From: Symsagittifera roscoffensis
Taxonomy: Eukaryota > Xenacoelomorpha > Acoela > Convolutidae
Assembly: GCF_963678635.1 (NCBI RefSeq)
Contig: NC_087071.1
Location: forward strand, 9,037,842 to 9,101,841
Reading direction: 5' to 3'
Length of the DNA stretch: 64,000 nucleotides
Shown here piece after piece: positions 19,404 through 29,890 of the stretch. How positions within the stretch are numbered: position 1 is the stretch's first letter; every line of letters begins with the position of its first letter. A program made the translations under genes and the position numbers. The notes below the pieces were generated by a model. The model ran no database searches and was not told where the DNA came from. It saw only the letters and a program-made list of their open reading frames with translations.

Positions 19404-22400
19404 ATGAATTATAATTTGATTTTTATTATTTCTTTGTTCGTATGCAAAGCTATATCTGTTCAGCCTTGGAACCTTACATTCGAGGCTAAAGGTGAAACAT
19501 TTTTCGACTACTTTGACTTTCTAGATAAAGCCGATCCCAGTCATGGATTCGTTAACTACGTTGACCACCAAACCGCTCTCGACAATGGTTATATAAATAT
19601 TTCGGAGGGTGGCGACGTGTATATTGGGTGTGATCATGAGCGAATAGCTTTAGAGCATGGACGAGATTCGATCCGCATACAGTCGAAACAAACGTTCAGT
19701 TATGGATTGTTCATTTTGTACTTATCGCATATGCCTTACGGGTAAGTTCAGTATATAATTGACGGATTTTGGAAGTTACTTTTTGTTGATTAAAAATGTT
19801 TTAAAATAAGTTTTTTCTGAGATAATTTAACTAAAATGTGAGATGCGGATCTATGATGTTTACATTGATGCGTGTTGCTTTTGCAATACCATTTTTTTTG
19901 AGTTCGATTAAATTTATGAAGATAACGAACGGTATTTATTTCTCAAAAGATTCAGAAAAAATTTCTTGCGAAAACGTTCCACTACAATGCTACGGTTCAG
20001 TTCGTGGGAGTCGAACATGGACCTTTCAATTAAGAGGCGCAGACATTAGCCATTTCAACAGTGTCAAAATTTAATGATGATCAATGATCATTTCTAGGTG
20101 TGGCACTTGGCCAGCGTGGTGGTTGGTGGGTCCAAATTCTCCGTATGGGGGTGAAATTGATATTATCGAGGGTGTTAATATGCAAACTCACGATGACACT
20201 ACCTTACACACGGGACCAGGATGTGATTTTACAAACGTATCTCGGAACTTCTCAGGTCTGTACAAGTTATCATCCAGCATTTTTTTGAAAAGTATGATCT
20301 TTTTGTTCCGACCATTGAAATTGGGGAGGAATCTTGTCGTCGGGTGTGTTTGTTTTTTTTTCACGCAAAATGAGGTACCACTAGTAATCAATGGAATGGG
20401 TCGAGTGATCAATCAGATTAAAGCTTTTTCACTCGTGATTTGAGCGTTATTAAAAAATCTTTAAAAAATTTTCCGCGGTAAAAGTTGTAAATATTTTTTT
20501 GCTGGATTCGCTTTACATTTTGTTTGTTATTTAGAGTCGATGAAAATTGCTCAGATTCTTATATAGTTCGTGATGATATTTTTTCAAGAAAATTGTTCAA
20601 ATGCCCTTATACTTCACTTATGAATGCTTCTAGGCATATATAAATGCACTGTTTGAGTTGAATTCAATTTCAACTGCTAAAGGTTAGATAAGTTGCGCTC
20701 CCCAGTTACGAAACTGTTAAGGTCGCGAAAACTTGATCAACTTCTAATTTCGAAAGTGGAATTTAATGTTCAGATTTTCCAGCGGAATAAATACTTTACC
20801 TATTGGTCCAGTTTCCTCAAGTTGAAAATTTTTTTAACAAACCAGTCAGTTTTTTTTCTGCCTCCTGGGGTTCATTGACTCTTTTCCAACTGTCTGTTGG
20901 CTATGTTTCATTTTTGATAGACAACCGTTGTCGAGTATGCCCAATGCACTAACATTCTATCAGCTTGTATACTTATCTCATCACACCACGCACAACAATG
21001 GCACTAATTTGAAAAACTAAGAACTTTTTGAAATCTATGAATGTGGTCGAAATATTGTTATTATATATACCAGCAATCCTTGTTATTGCAAAGACTGATT
21101 TTGCGCGATCAAATTTTTTCTTCCAACTCAATTTTTTCTTTTCCAATTTTTTTCGTCTAAATGTACGAAAATTGTCGATTAATGATAGTTTCAATTCTGA
21201 CAATGTATGGATACTTTGTTGTTCTTTCATCATGCTTTATCTTGCGTTCAATGATATTCGATGCGGCTGTCTGATATTAATCTATTTTTTTTTCAATATT
21301 ATTACGATTGTTATTAATTACACTTGCCAGCAGCGTAGTGTATTAGTACGAACCTTTTTCTTAGCCTAACTCGCAAATAAAATTGTTCATTGAAAATATA
21401 AAGTGTTCACTTATTTGGCTACGTCTCGCAGATCGAATCCGAGACGAAGCCAAATTTTTTACTAATTCGAGGCTTCTTTCAGTTTTTTAATTCACTTTTT
21501 TGAGCTGCTTTTTGTCGTGTTCTCACTAGTGTTTGCGAAGCACAGCTCACCTCTGTGTAAAAAGCCGGGTTGTAAAATTGTAATTTATTTACTCGAGCCT
21601 GTGTTGTACAAAGGCACATTGTCGCGCATATTTGAGAACAGTTCGTTTTCGCTCTGTGGTGTGGCGGCGAATGTCTGACACGCGAATGTTAATACGCAGC
21701 TATAGGCCGAGAAGTAGAGTACAGATAGAAACAGGCAGTTTCATTTGATCAAACAGTCTTCAAATCAGCAGATGCTTTTTAAACTATCCGGTTTTTTTGT
21801 ACGCAAAAAGTACTTTCGGCTTTGTGTTAGAATAAAACATGCACTATTTGTCATTCTCGTTTTAGTGTTGCTTGATCAATTTTTCCTGGTCTATGTTTAG
21901 GAAATATAGTCAGTTTCCAAGACTGCGATTCTACCAAAACTTCGGGATGTACAATATCAAGCGACAACATAAATTCGTACGGAGCCCATTTGAATTCAAG
22001 AAATGGAGGACTATATGCTCTTGAATGGACTTCTGATGGTGTCTTTTCGTGGTTCTGGACCGAAGGCGAAATTCCTAGGTTGAGATCTTTCCCCTCAAAT
22101 AATTAAACAGCCGAAAAGTTATGATAAAAATAATAGGCCTTTGAAAGATTAAAAAGATTTTTGGAAAATACTTTATTAGAACTTGATTGAGTAGGTAGCT
22201 GAGAAGCTTCACAGTCAGTGGTGCACAAGACTTGAAAGTGCTCTTCGATCGCTTGATCAAACAATAATCGAATGCAGCTATTTCAAAAAAAGTTCTGACC
22301 TTCGTTTACCAAAAGTTTCATCTTTTGAATCGTCTGACTTTTGAGTAGACTTAAAATCAAATTTCACATCATTCAAGCCAATTTTGAGCCAGTTAGACAG

Positions 22401-23410
22401 CAATTTTTTATATCATATGTTTCTTTAAGTTCAAAAATTAATTTAAGCTCATTTTTATAATGTTGCTGCTTGACTTTTTTGTGGTTCAGCGCAATATCAT
22501 AAAGTGAATTGAAATCAAATTACACTCTCCTTTACCAAAATGCAAATATAGCAGTGAAAGGCGTTTGATTTTTAGTTTCAAAAGTTGGTTTTTCCTTCAT
22601 AAATATCCAGCTGGATGAAGAAATTCCGAATCTCTTCAACCACCCTCCCCCTTTGGTGCCAAGTCTCGAATTGTCACCCCTGTAAGAAGTAATTCAACGG
22701 TTAAGCATGGGATTTTTGTACCTACTAGCGAATCCCCTCCCCCTTTGCTAAGGAGGGGGGAGGTGGGTGGGGTTAATAGTAAAAAGAGATTCACAGTTTC
22801 ATAATGATCTTGAAATTCTAAGTGCAATAAGGTCAGTCGTACTTTTTTCTGAGACTGAATTTGAAAAAACTACATAACAAATGAAATGATTTACGGTTTC
22901 CTCGTTTTCATTTCCACAACATTTTTCCAGTTGTCTCGTGTCGTTTAGTTTTAACTGATTCCTATTTTAGAAAAATGTATCAAAATATGTCCAATGTGCA
23001 ATGTCCAGTTTTCAGTTATGAAAATCTTCTATTAATGAAAAATTTTCAGATTGAGCAATTTATAAAGTTTGCCTATCTTTTACTGAACAATTTTTGTAGC
23101 AATTTTCCTAATGAATTGAGCAGTTTCTCAAAATCTCCACTTGGGTTTAAGCGATGCTCTTGGAAACAACCCAAACCCCGAGACATGGGGTGAGGCCTAC
23201 GCCAGTTTCCCTTTCGGAAGCTATTGTCCCCCTTCAAATTTCGAGAACCAGACATTAATCTTAAATTTGGACTTCTGCGGGGACTGGGCTGGCAATGTGT
23301 TCGAATCTGACTGTCCTGGTAAAGGCACTTGTGTTGATTACGTCATGAATAATCCACAAGAGTTTCAAGATGCGTACTGGAACATCCATTGGATGAAAGT
23401 TTTCTGTTAG
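19404..23410 (+). CDS. Secreted GH16 endo-1,3(4)-beta-glucanase, fungal type, complete, four exons
   Basis: Predicted 310-aa enzyme cleaving beta-1,3 or mixed 1,3(4)-glucans outside the cell. Exons: 19404-19741, 20098-20255, 21901-22078, 23152-23410; donors GTAAGT, GTCTGT, GTTGAG; all acceptors AG; all joins stay in frame with no stop. An N-terminal signal peptide is visible (LIFIISLFVCKAISVQ). Exon 2 holds GCGTWPAWWLVGPNSPYGGE and the catalytic GEIDIIEG motif with Glu132, Asp134 and Glu137 intact (nucleophile, assisting Asp, acid/base of ExDxxE). Exon 3 has YALEWTSDGVFSWF; exon 4 has SFPFGSYCPPSNF, NLDFCGDWAGNVF, NNPQEFQDAYWNIHWMKVF. This block order and the disulfide cysteines match fungal GH16 glucanases, more than the animal beta-glucan recognition proteins I know. 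Introns show it is a resident eukaryotic gene, not contamination. Confidence 0.9.
20295..20460 (+). repeat. Interspersed repeat shared with 17455-17625
   Basis: Lies in GH16 intron 2 and reads in the same orientation as its partner downstream of mL54. The ACCATTGAAATTGG and TCGGGTGTGTTTG blocks are nearly identical. Confidence 0.7.
20533..20908 (+). repeat. AAGAGT-family element, copy 6 (in GH16 intron 2)
   Basis: Opens AGAGTCGATGAAAATTGCTC and ends GGTTCATTGACTCTT plus CCAACTGTCTGTTGGCTATG. The middle is shortened relative to copy 1. Confidence 0.7.
22639..22776. repeat. C/G-rich imperfect foldback in GH16 intron 3
   Basis: CCACCCTCCCCCTTT at 22640 faces AAGGAGGGGGGAGGTGGGTGG at about 22750-22770, so the strand can fold back on itself. 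It also contains a second C-run (22732-22745). Unusual in such AT-rich DNA; G-quadruplex formation is possible. Confidence 0.55.
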
Positions 23411-23491
23411 ATTTTCAGAGGTTTACTTGAGGATCTACGATGAGTTATGTTTGATTTTAAAAGAGTATAACGGATTTATAACTATGGCATT

Positions 23492-23497
23492 AATAAA
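23492..23497 (+). promoter_or_regulatory. Polyadenylation signal of the GH16 gene
   Basis: AATAAA 82 bases after the stop. A second AATAAA at 23591-23596 is an alternative. Confidence 0.5.
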
Positions 23498-23614
23498 ACT
23501 TCCACATATCTTGTATAGCAGTTGGTATGTCTGACCAATGAATATTCTTAAAGCATGACTGTTTTCTAAATTGAAGTTGTTTTCGAATGTAATAAACCGA
23601 CTTCTACTGTTTTA

Positions 23615-24623
23615 TCTATTATATATTTAAATCTGGGCTTCACCATCTCGCCACGTTTAAGCTTTTTCAACGTAATGTATTTGCATTTTCTCACGTTTAA
23701 GCTATATCGTATATTGCAATGGTTAAGATTTTTTTTTTCGATTTTCCTGTTTGAATTCAGTGATTATTCAACCGAGTTTAAAATAAGCTGCCCAATAGTG
23801 GGATGCTGTCAGGATTTCCCAAAAGGTTGCGAATTCGGTCTCCAATTAAGAATGCTCAAGTCCTTCTAGTGTAAGAGATACGACGATTTTCGTGATTTTT
23901 GCTCAACAATTTTCAGAAAATCAAGTAACAAAATAATATAACAAACTTCTTCTATCACTGTAGTTGGTCGCTGTCAGAGTATTGTCAAGGATTGCGAATA
24001 TTACCTTCAAATATGATGGCTTAAATCCTTGTAGTTTTCGAGATATCACGTTCTTTTGTGATTTTTTCAAAAAATCTTCAAAAAAATTAATTGTTTGTTC
24101 TAAATGTGAAATTTTTTTCCCTATAGTAGGGTGCTGTCAGGGTACTCTCAAGGGTTGCGAATCTTGCTTCCAAATGTGACTGCTCAATTTCTTGCAGTTT
24201 TCGAGGTGTGACGTTTTTTGTGATTTTTTCAAAATTTTTTTTTTTTACAGAACTTAAACGAAATTTTTTTTCTTCAAACTTTAAATTTCCCAACCCTATA
24301 GTTCGGGGCTATCAGAGTACACTCAAGGGTAGCGAACCTTGCCTCCAATTATGACTGCTCAAATCTTTAGAGTTTTCGAGATACTACTTTTTTTTGTGAT
24401 TTTAAAAAAGTTTTAAATATAATTAAATTAATTTTTTTCAAAGTTTATAATTTCTTACCCTGTTGTTGGGTGCTGTCAGGATACTCTCAGGGGGTTGCGA
24501 ACCTCGCCTCCAAATATGACAACTCAATTGTTTGTAGTTTTCGAGATTTGACATTTTCGAGATTTGACAAAATTGGAATTCAAAAAAAAAAATTCGAAGC
24601 ACCGGAGGTGCGTAACACGCTAG
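23615..24623 (+). mobile_element. Helitron-like non-autonomous element A
   Basis: 5' end A/TCTATTATATATTTAAAT, then a conserved leader (AAGCTATATCGTATATTGCA), then about five tandem units of roughly 165 bp. Each unit has a CCCAACCC...GTTGGG-like hairpin, GCTGTCAG, TTGCGAA, CTTGCCTCCAAATATGACTG and TTTTCGAGATATGACGTT. The 3' end is a hairpin GCACCGGAGGTGC (24599-24611), eight bases, then CTAG (24620-24623) followed by T. Insertion between A and T, a 3' hairpin and terminal CTAG are Helitron hallmarks; the leader plus central repeats resemble DINE-1/HINE elements. No Rep/helicase is encoded. Confidence 0.75.
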
Positions 24624-25935
24624 TTTCATTTAATGCTTTTCGCGTTAAAGTTTCTTTTGTTTAAATCGTTTCGTTTGATGATTTCCGTTCTCACTTCCCT
24701 CATAATTCGCAGTTGGAAAGACCAAATGATGTTTTCGTTCTTTTGTGCTTCGGTGGGGGGATTTCAACGGTCCTCTCTACCCAAGTTTTGTCTGCTTAGT
24801 TACCGCGTGATTAGTTTTGTTTCAGTACTCATTTAACAATTTCACATTGGCAATTGTGGTTCTTTTCCTCAATTTGAACCGCAGAGAGACAAACGTACAA
24901 AATTTAAGGTGTTTTTTTTTGACTGAGTGGCTTATTTTCTTTTCGCTAGCTACTGTTCTATTTTTGTTGTTTCTCAAGTGGTATCTAATATAATAAAATG
25001 AACGAAGAAATAATAATTGTAATCTAACTTGAACTGTTGAGTTTATTGCGTTTTAAAACTTGCAAGTTTAACCTTAAAATGCAGGATAATTTTCGCAGAT
25101 TTCAAAAATTTAAGAATTAATTAAAATTGTTCAGATATATGTCGGCTGCTCAGTGATTTAAATAAAGTGATTTAAATAAAGTGCTATTTGACCGATTTAT
25201 AAAGTTTTGTCCCCTTTTTGATTTTATCGGCTGGTGTATTTGTTATAAATTCCGAGTTGAATAAATCTCCTTATGTGAATTTGGTGTTAAAATGAATAAG
25301 AATGCATGAATAAGAACGCTCTAATTTTGGTTGATTACAGTAAGTTCGATAGTTACTTATTTGTGAAGGCGTCTTCCATTCTCCAAGTTGCTGTCTATTT
25401 TTTCTGTATTTTTGAAAGCAGTGATATTTTTGATTCGATTAGTATAATTGTCTATTTCATGCGTTGAACTTTTTCTCGTGGCTATTGTTTTCCCGTAAAA
25501 GTTGCTACTGTACTGTACTTGTTACTGGTACTGGTACTGTAATTAGTATTGGTCAATTATGCGCCTGGCGTTTGACCTGATAGGTGATTTGTGGGTTCAG
25601 ATTCACTGTACAGGGGAGAAATTGACAGAAAAAGGAAGACCTTTCAGAAACCGAACAGATGGAAGTTTTTAAATGTCAGCGTTATTTTGAATACGACTCG
25701 TTTTCTCGTCAGTATTCAAATCAGGTCTTAAGTTTTATGTTTTGAATTTTCTATCGTCGCAAGTTAATCTTTTGTTTTTAAAAAATTCGCATTTAGTCGG
25801 CGTTCGACAGGTGAGGTGAGGCGTCAGTTTTTTTTTTTACGATTCTTAACAAAAATCTATTCTACGCCTCTTTCGTCCATTTCTTGTCGCTCATCTATGC
25901 ACCATATTCACATAATGTGTTCTTTGGTATAATGG
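24624..25935. other. Intergenic, no feature seen
   Basis: AT-rich, with a tetranucleotide-like run of (GTACT)n near 25507-25540. No coding frame or clear repeat. Confidence 0.5.
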
Positions 25936-26344
25936 CAGGCGCGGATCTAGGAATTTCTCGGGGGGGGGGGGTGGATTTTCAAAAAAAATTGAAAGTTTTG
26001 TCGACCTTTTAGGTCGACCAAACTGATTTTCTGAGCTCTCCCAAACCACTATAAAGACCCTGTTTTGGCCAAGATTTCTTCGCCGTTTTAAAAAACAGGC
26101 CAGAAATAGCGTTTTTAGGCACTTTTTGGAACAGTTCGACCAAAAAATTGCGTTTTTTCGGCGCGCACTCCCCCCTCAAAATTAGTATATATTGGCGCCA
26201 AAGGCGACTTTACAAAAATTTTAGGTTTGGTCGCTCAGAAATGGGTTTCTTAAAAAGTACCAAAGGGGGGACCCTTTGGGTCGGCAGGGGGTCGAATCAC
26301 TGAGGGGGCGTCCGCCTCCCCCCCTCTCCATAAATCTGCTACTG
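25936..26344. mobile_element. hAT-type MITE, copy 1
   Basis: 409 bp with terminal inverted repeats: left CAGGCGCGGATCTAGG, right end the complement of CAGTAGCAGATTTATGG. The flanking 8 bp are TATAATGG (25928-25935) and TATAGTGG (26345-26352), a 7/8 target-site duplication of the length typical for hAT transposases. Inside are G-runs, GGCGCCAAAGGCG-like palindromic text and GGCAGGGGGTCGAA. No open frame, so it is mobilised in trans. Confidence 0.82.
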
Positions 26345-26577
26345 TATAGTGGTAAATATCTGGAACTTCGAAGTTAATATATCACTCAAGGCAGAGAGAT
26401 TGAGTCCGGCGTTTACCAGTAGTTTAATTTGAAAACGTATCGACAAATCAGCGCTAAAGAAATCTGTATGAGTTGTGTTTTTAGTTTGCCAATGCGAAAC
26501 ACAGTAGACTCTTTTTTGTTTCACATTGTTTTATCGCTTGATTATGTGAGGTTGCCATCTAACTGAATTATGACAAA

Positions 26578-26755
26578 GAGTCATAGTCGCTTAGCAAGGC
26601 TGTGATTTTTCCGAAAAATCCGAATGTTGAATTTCCAGCGACAACATTTTTTTTTACCGAGGCCATTTCAGTGTACTGTATGGAGGAGTATATGCTCTGG
26701 AATGGACATCTGATTGTATCTTTTCCTGGCTTTCATACCGAAGAGAAGCTCCTAG
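26578..26755 (+). pseudogene. Ghost copy of GH16 exon 3
   Basis: Aligns without gaps over all 178 bases with exon 3 of the GH16 gene (21901-22078). It keeps SDNI, GGVYALEWTSD and FSWL in the matching frame, and the identity continues a short way past the donor position (GGTCGAGAT against GGTTGAGAT). It has two in-frame stops, TAG at 26592-26594 and TGA at 26628-26630, and the acceptor AG is replaced by AA. No neighbouring copies of exons 2 or 4 are visible. It is the relic of a duplicated gene or of a partial duplication that included flanking intron. Confidence 0.88.
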
Positions 26756-27106
26756 GTCGAGATTTTCCTCTTAGACAAATCAAGAACCCCTCGGTTAACT
26801 ATCCGCCTTGCGTGAACTATAAATGAGTTTTCAGATCAACCCTTAGCATTTAAGTGAATGTAAGATAACTTTTAAGTGACTATGCCATATCACCTAAGTC
26901 CTTTATCCAAAAGCTGATTTTTGAATTATGCTCTAAACTGCCAAAATTTTTGCTCTTAAATTTTTTGCTCTAAACTGTCATGCTTCTTTGGTATTTGTCG
27001 GGCTTTACATTTGATTTTCGCTACACTTTTCAAGGGAAAAATAATTTGTATGCTCACATCTGGATCGAAAAAATTCTAAAATTCCGAAAATTATAGTTCG
27101 TTTTTC

Positions 27107-27830
27107 ATGACAGCGATTTTTGTCGGCTTTTTTGTTTTTGTTTTTGTTCGGCTTGATAAGTTTCGGCCTATATTATATCGGTTTAATAGTCTTATTTTGA
27201 GGGGCGATAAATGTTTGTGTGTGCGTGTCTGTGTTCTGAGTGTGAGGGGACTTAATAACTTTTTAGTAGTCTTAAAACATTTTCAATTATTTTGGTTCTT
27301 CTTTTCCTTCATAGGTTTTGGCCTATATCACATCGGCTTATTCGCCTCATATTGCGTCGTTTCACGAGCTGTTTACGTGTTTTGATGTTGAGGGGAACTT
27401 GTAAACTTTTTATTAGTCCTTAATTTGTGTTTTTTTTGGCTTTGTCTTTTTTGTTCCTTTTTTGGCTTAATAGGTTTCAAACAATATTATATCGGCATAG
27501 TGACCGCGTATTGCTTCATTTGACGCGTGAATGAAATTTGTTTGTGTGTGTGTGTTTGTTGGTTTGTTTGTTTGAGGATGTGGGAACTTGATAATTTTTT
27601 TAATTATTTTATTCGGCCTGAAGAGTTTCTGCTAAGGTATTTGCGGCTTTGTTACCGCTTGGTAACTTTTCCCGCGTTTCATTTGACGTGTGAATAAAGT
27701 TTGTTTATGTTTGTGTGTTTGTTTTTTTTGAGGATGTGGGGGACTTGATAGTTTTTTTTTCTAATTTATTCGGCCTAAAGAGTTTCTGCTAGTGTTTCCG
27801 GCTTTGTTACCGCTTGGTAACTTTATCTTC
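27107..27830 (+). repeat. Tandem array of ~155-bp units (TTCGGCYT...)
   Basis: About five units share TTCGGCCTGAAGAGTTTCTGC or variants, TATTATATCGG-like text, CGCTTGGTAAC or CGCGTATTG, TTTGACGTGTGAATGAA and TTTGTTTGTGTGTG. A single related unit occurs at about 6920-6985. No coding capacity. Confidence 0.65.
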
Positions 27831-28619
27831 GATGCTAGTTTCTAATTCTATTGCCATGACTCGTGTGTGGTTCCAAACTAGCTTTATCGATAGATCGAGA
27901 TTTTTCGAATTTTTCGATTTTGTTTTTTGACTTAGCGGCTTTCTTGTTTTGTATAGCAAGTTGTGCGAAGCTCAGCTTCGCCTCTGTGTTGATGTTGTTC
28001 AAGCTCTACATTTGAATTTGGCTCAATTTTTGATAATATCAGCTTTTTGCAATTTATTAGAATTTCTTGTTTTGAAAGTTCATATATTTTGCTCCTTCGG
28101 TTTTTTCGTAAGCATAGGATTAAGTTCCATCCGATTGAACAAATTTTGAGCCATTTTTTTGAAAATTACTTTGTATTGTACATGAGTTGCTATTGAGCAA
28201 CATATTATTGAATATTTTTTGCTTTCAACAATTTTTACAGTTGAGTTTTGTGTTTTTCCGATATCCTTGGCAGACATTGTTTGAATGGCGGATATTCAGC
28301 AAACAGCCATATCTTAAACTGAAAATTGCAAAGAGTAACATAAATTCTATAAGAATTACGTAATAGTTGCATATGAACAGTGACAATTTGTTGTTTTTAT
28401 TAGAACACAAAATTAATTTTGATTTGGTGGAAAGTTTTTTTTCCGGCTTGTTGGCCTACCACCTTTTTGAATAAGTTCTACATTGAGAAACTTTTAATTT
28501 TTATTGATTCTCATATTGAGCTGTGTCTAAGGTTTTTATGGAACGATAATTATTATGAGTAATCCTAAATTCAAATTTCCAAATCAGTCTGATAGTTTTT
28601 ATGCAATCTAGAATTTTTT

Positions 28620-28920
28620 GAGGGGGGATTTAAAAAAAAAACTTAGTCGATCGTCATTTAGGTCGACCAAATTGGTTTTCGGAGATCTCGCAGAACTTCC
28701 CAAAGACGCCAGTTTTCCCGATTTTTCCTTTATGGACACGTTTTGACCGACAAATTGCGTACTTTCGGCGCGCGCTCCTAATAAAGTTAGTATATATAAA
28801 CGCCAAAAGCGCCTCTAGAAAAGTTTTAGGGTCGATAGCCGAAAATGGATGTTTGAAAATAGTGCCAAAGGGGACTCTTTGGTGGGCAGGGGGTCGAATC
28901 CCAGGGGATATGCAAGCAAA
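28620..28920. mobile_element. hAT-type MITE, decayed copy
   Basis: Same internal order as the copies at 25936 and 29393 (GGTCGACCAAATTGGTTTTC, GGCGCGCGCTCC, GTTAGTATATATAAACGCCA, GGCAGGGGGTCGAAT), but the G-rich termini and inverted repeats are eroded. No target duplication seen. Confidence 0.7.
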
Positions 28921-29300
28921 TCTCAACTAAGGGCTAGCAGCGATGCTCTTGACACCCGAACCCTGCAGCTATGCACTTGTTGGCCAAGGTACGGACTCAC
29001 CTATGGAACTCTCCGTACAAGTCTCGGGATAGAGAAAGCCGGAAAACTAGCATTTCTATAGCGACAATTGAATGCATAATGTTTGATTCATGATTTTGTG
29101 AATAAAAAACATTTTAAACAAAAAAAAAACAAGTTTTTTGCAGTAAAGAACTGTTAGTTTGTTATTTATGAGTTTTAACTTACAACATATCAGCCCTGGT
29201 ACGCACAAGATGAGAAAATAGTAAATGCTTCGGTCTTATGCGTTAAACGGCCCAAAAATCAAAATTGAAGCAAAATGAAAACTAAAACTGAAACTGATCC

Positions 29301-29324
29301 TGATTGGCTAATATTAGCCAATCA
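29301..29324. repeat. Perfect 24-bp palindrome
   Basis: TGATTGGCTAAT followed directly by its exact reverse complement. A related half (CTGATTGGC) recurs at 29371, so it may be a sub-terminal motif of the surrounding foldback. Confidence 0.9.
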
Positions 29325-29392
29325 AATTCGAGCAAATAGGTCATCCATTTCGATTGATACTGAGATTAATCCTGATTGGCTTGTATAATATG

Positions 29393-29782
29393 CAGGGGCG
29401 AATTTAGGGGGGGGGGGGGGGCGGACGCCCCCCTCCCTCAGGGGTTCGACCCCCTGCCGACCCAAAGAGTCCCCCCTTTGATATTTTTTCAGAAATCCAT
29501 TTTGGCCGACCGACCCTAAAATTTTCCTAAAGGCGCCTTTGGCGCCAATATATACTAACTTTGAGGGAGAGCGCGCGCCAAAAAAACGCGATTTTTTTGT
29601 CAAAATTTTTCAAAAATTTGCCTGCGGCGCTGCAAAATTTAGCCAAAATAGGGGCAAAACAGTGCTTTGGGAGAGCTCGAAAAATCAATTTTGTCGACCT
29701 AAAAAAAAGGTCGTCAAAATTTTCGAATTTTTTTTTGAAAATCCGCCCCCCCCCCCTCGAGAAAATCCTAGATCCGCCTCTG
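29393..29782. mobile_element. hAT-type MITE, copy 2, inverted, perfect target duplication
   Basis: 390 bp, opposite orientation to 25936-26344. Ends CAGGGGCGAATTTAGG and CCTAGATCCGCCTCTG. An exact 8-bp duplication ATAATATG flanks it (29385-29392 and 29783-29790). Internal palindromic GGCGCCTTTGGCGCC and long C/G runs. The perfect duplication indicates a young insertion. Overlapping open frames across it have no protein character. Confidence 0.9.
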
Positions 29783-29890
29783 ATAATATGTAATAACTGA
29801 AGTAATTGTATGTTGATTACGTATTTTCAATTTGAAAAAAAATTTCTTTTCCTAATTTTGGGCCGTTCAACGCATAAGACCCAATGCTTC

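Larger units (their letters stand above)
29225..29890. mobile_element. Foldback element interrupted by a hAT MITE
   Basis: The left arm near 29231-29260 (GTCTTATGCGTTAAACGGCC followed by CAAAAAT) pairs with the right arm near 29853-29882 (ATTTTGGGCCGTTCAACGC followed by ATAAGAC). The hAT MITE at 29393-29782 sits between the arms, so the foldback is older than the MITE. A perfect 24-bp palindrome lies inside the left part (29301-29324). Confidence 0.7.

Noticed and set aside
25958-25971. Sequencing artefact at the G-runs (also 29409, 55851)
   Set aside because: Similar runs occur at equivalent positions of independent hAT MITE copies, so those are genuine; run lengths may still be imprecise.
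26602-26826. Plus-strand open frame of 74 codons
   Set aside because: It is in the wrong frame relative to the GH16 exon-3 alignment, in which the true reading frame has two stops.
29539-29800. Open frames of about 80 codons in the hAT MITE
   Set aside because: They lie wholly inside a non-coding MITE with terminal inverted repeats and G/C runs, and overlap in two frames.
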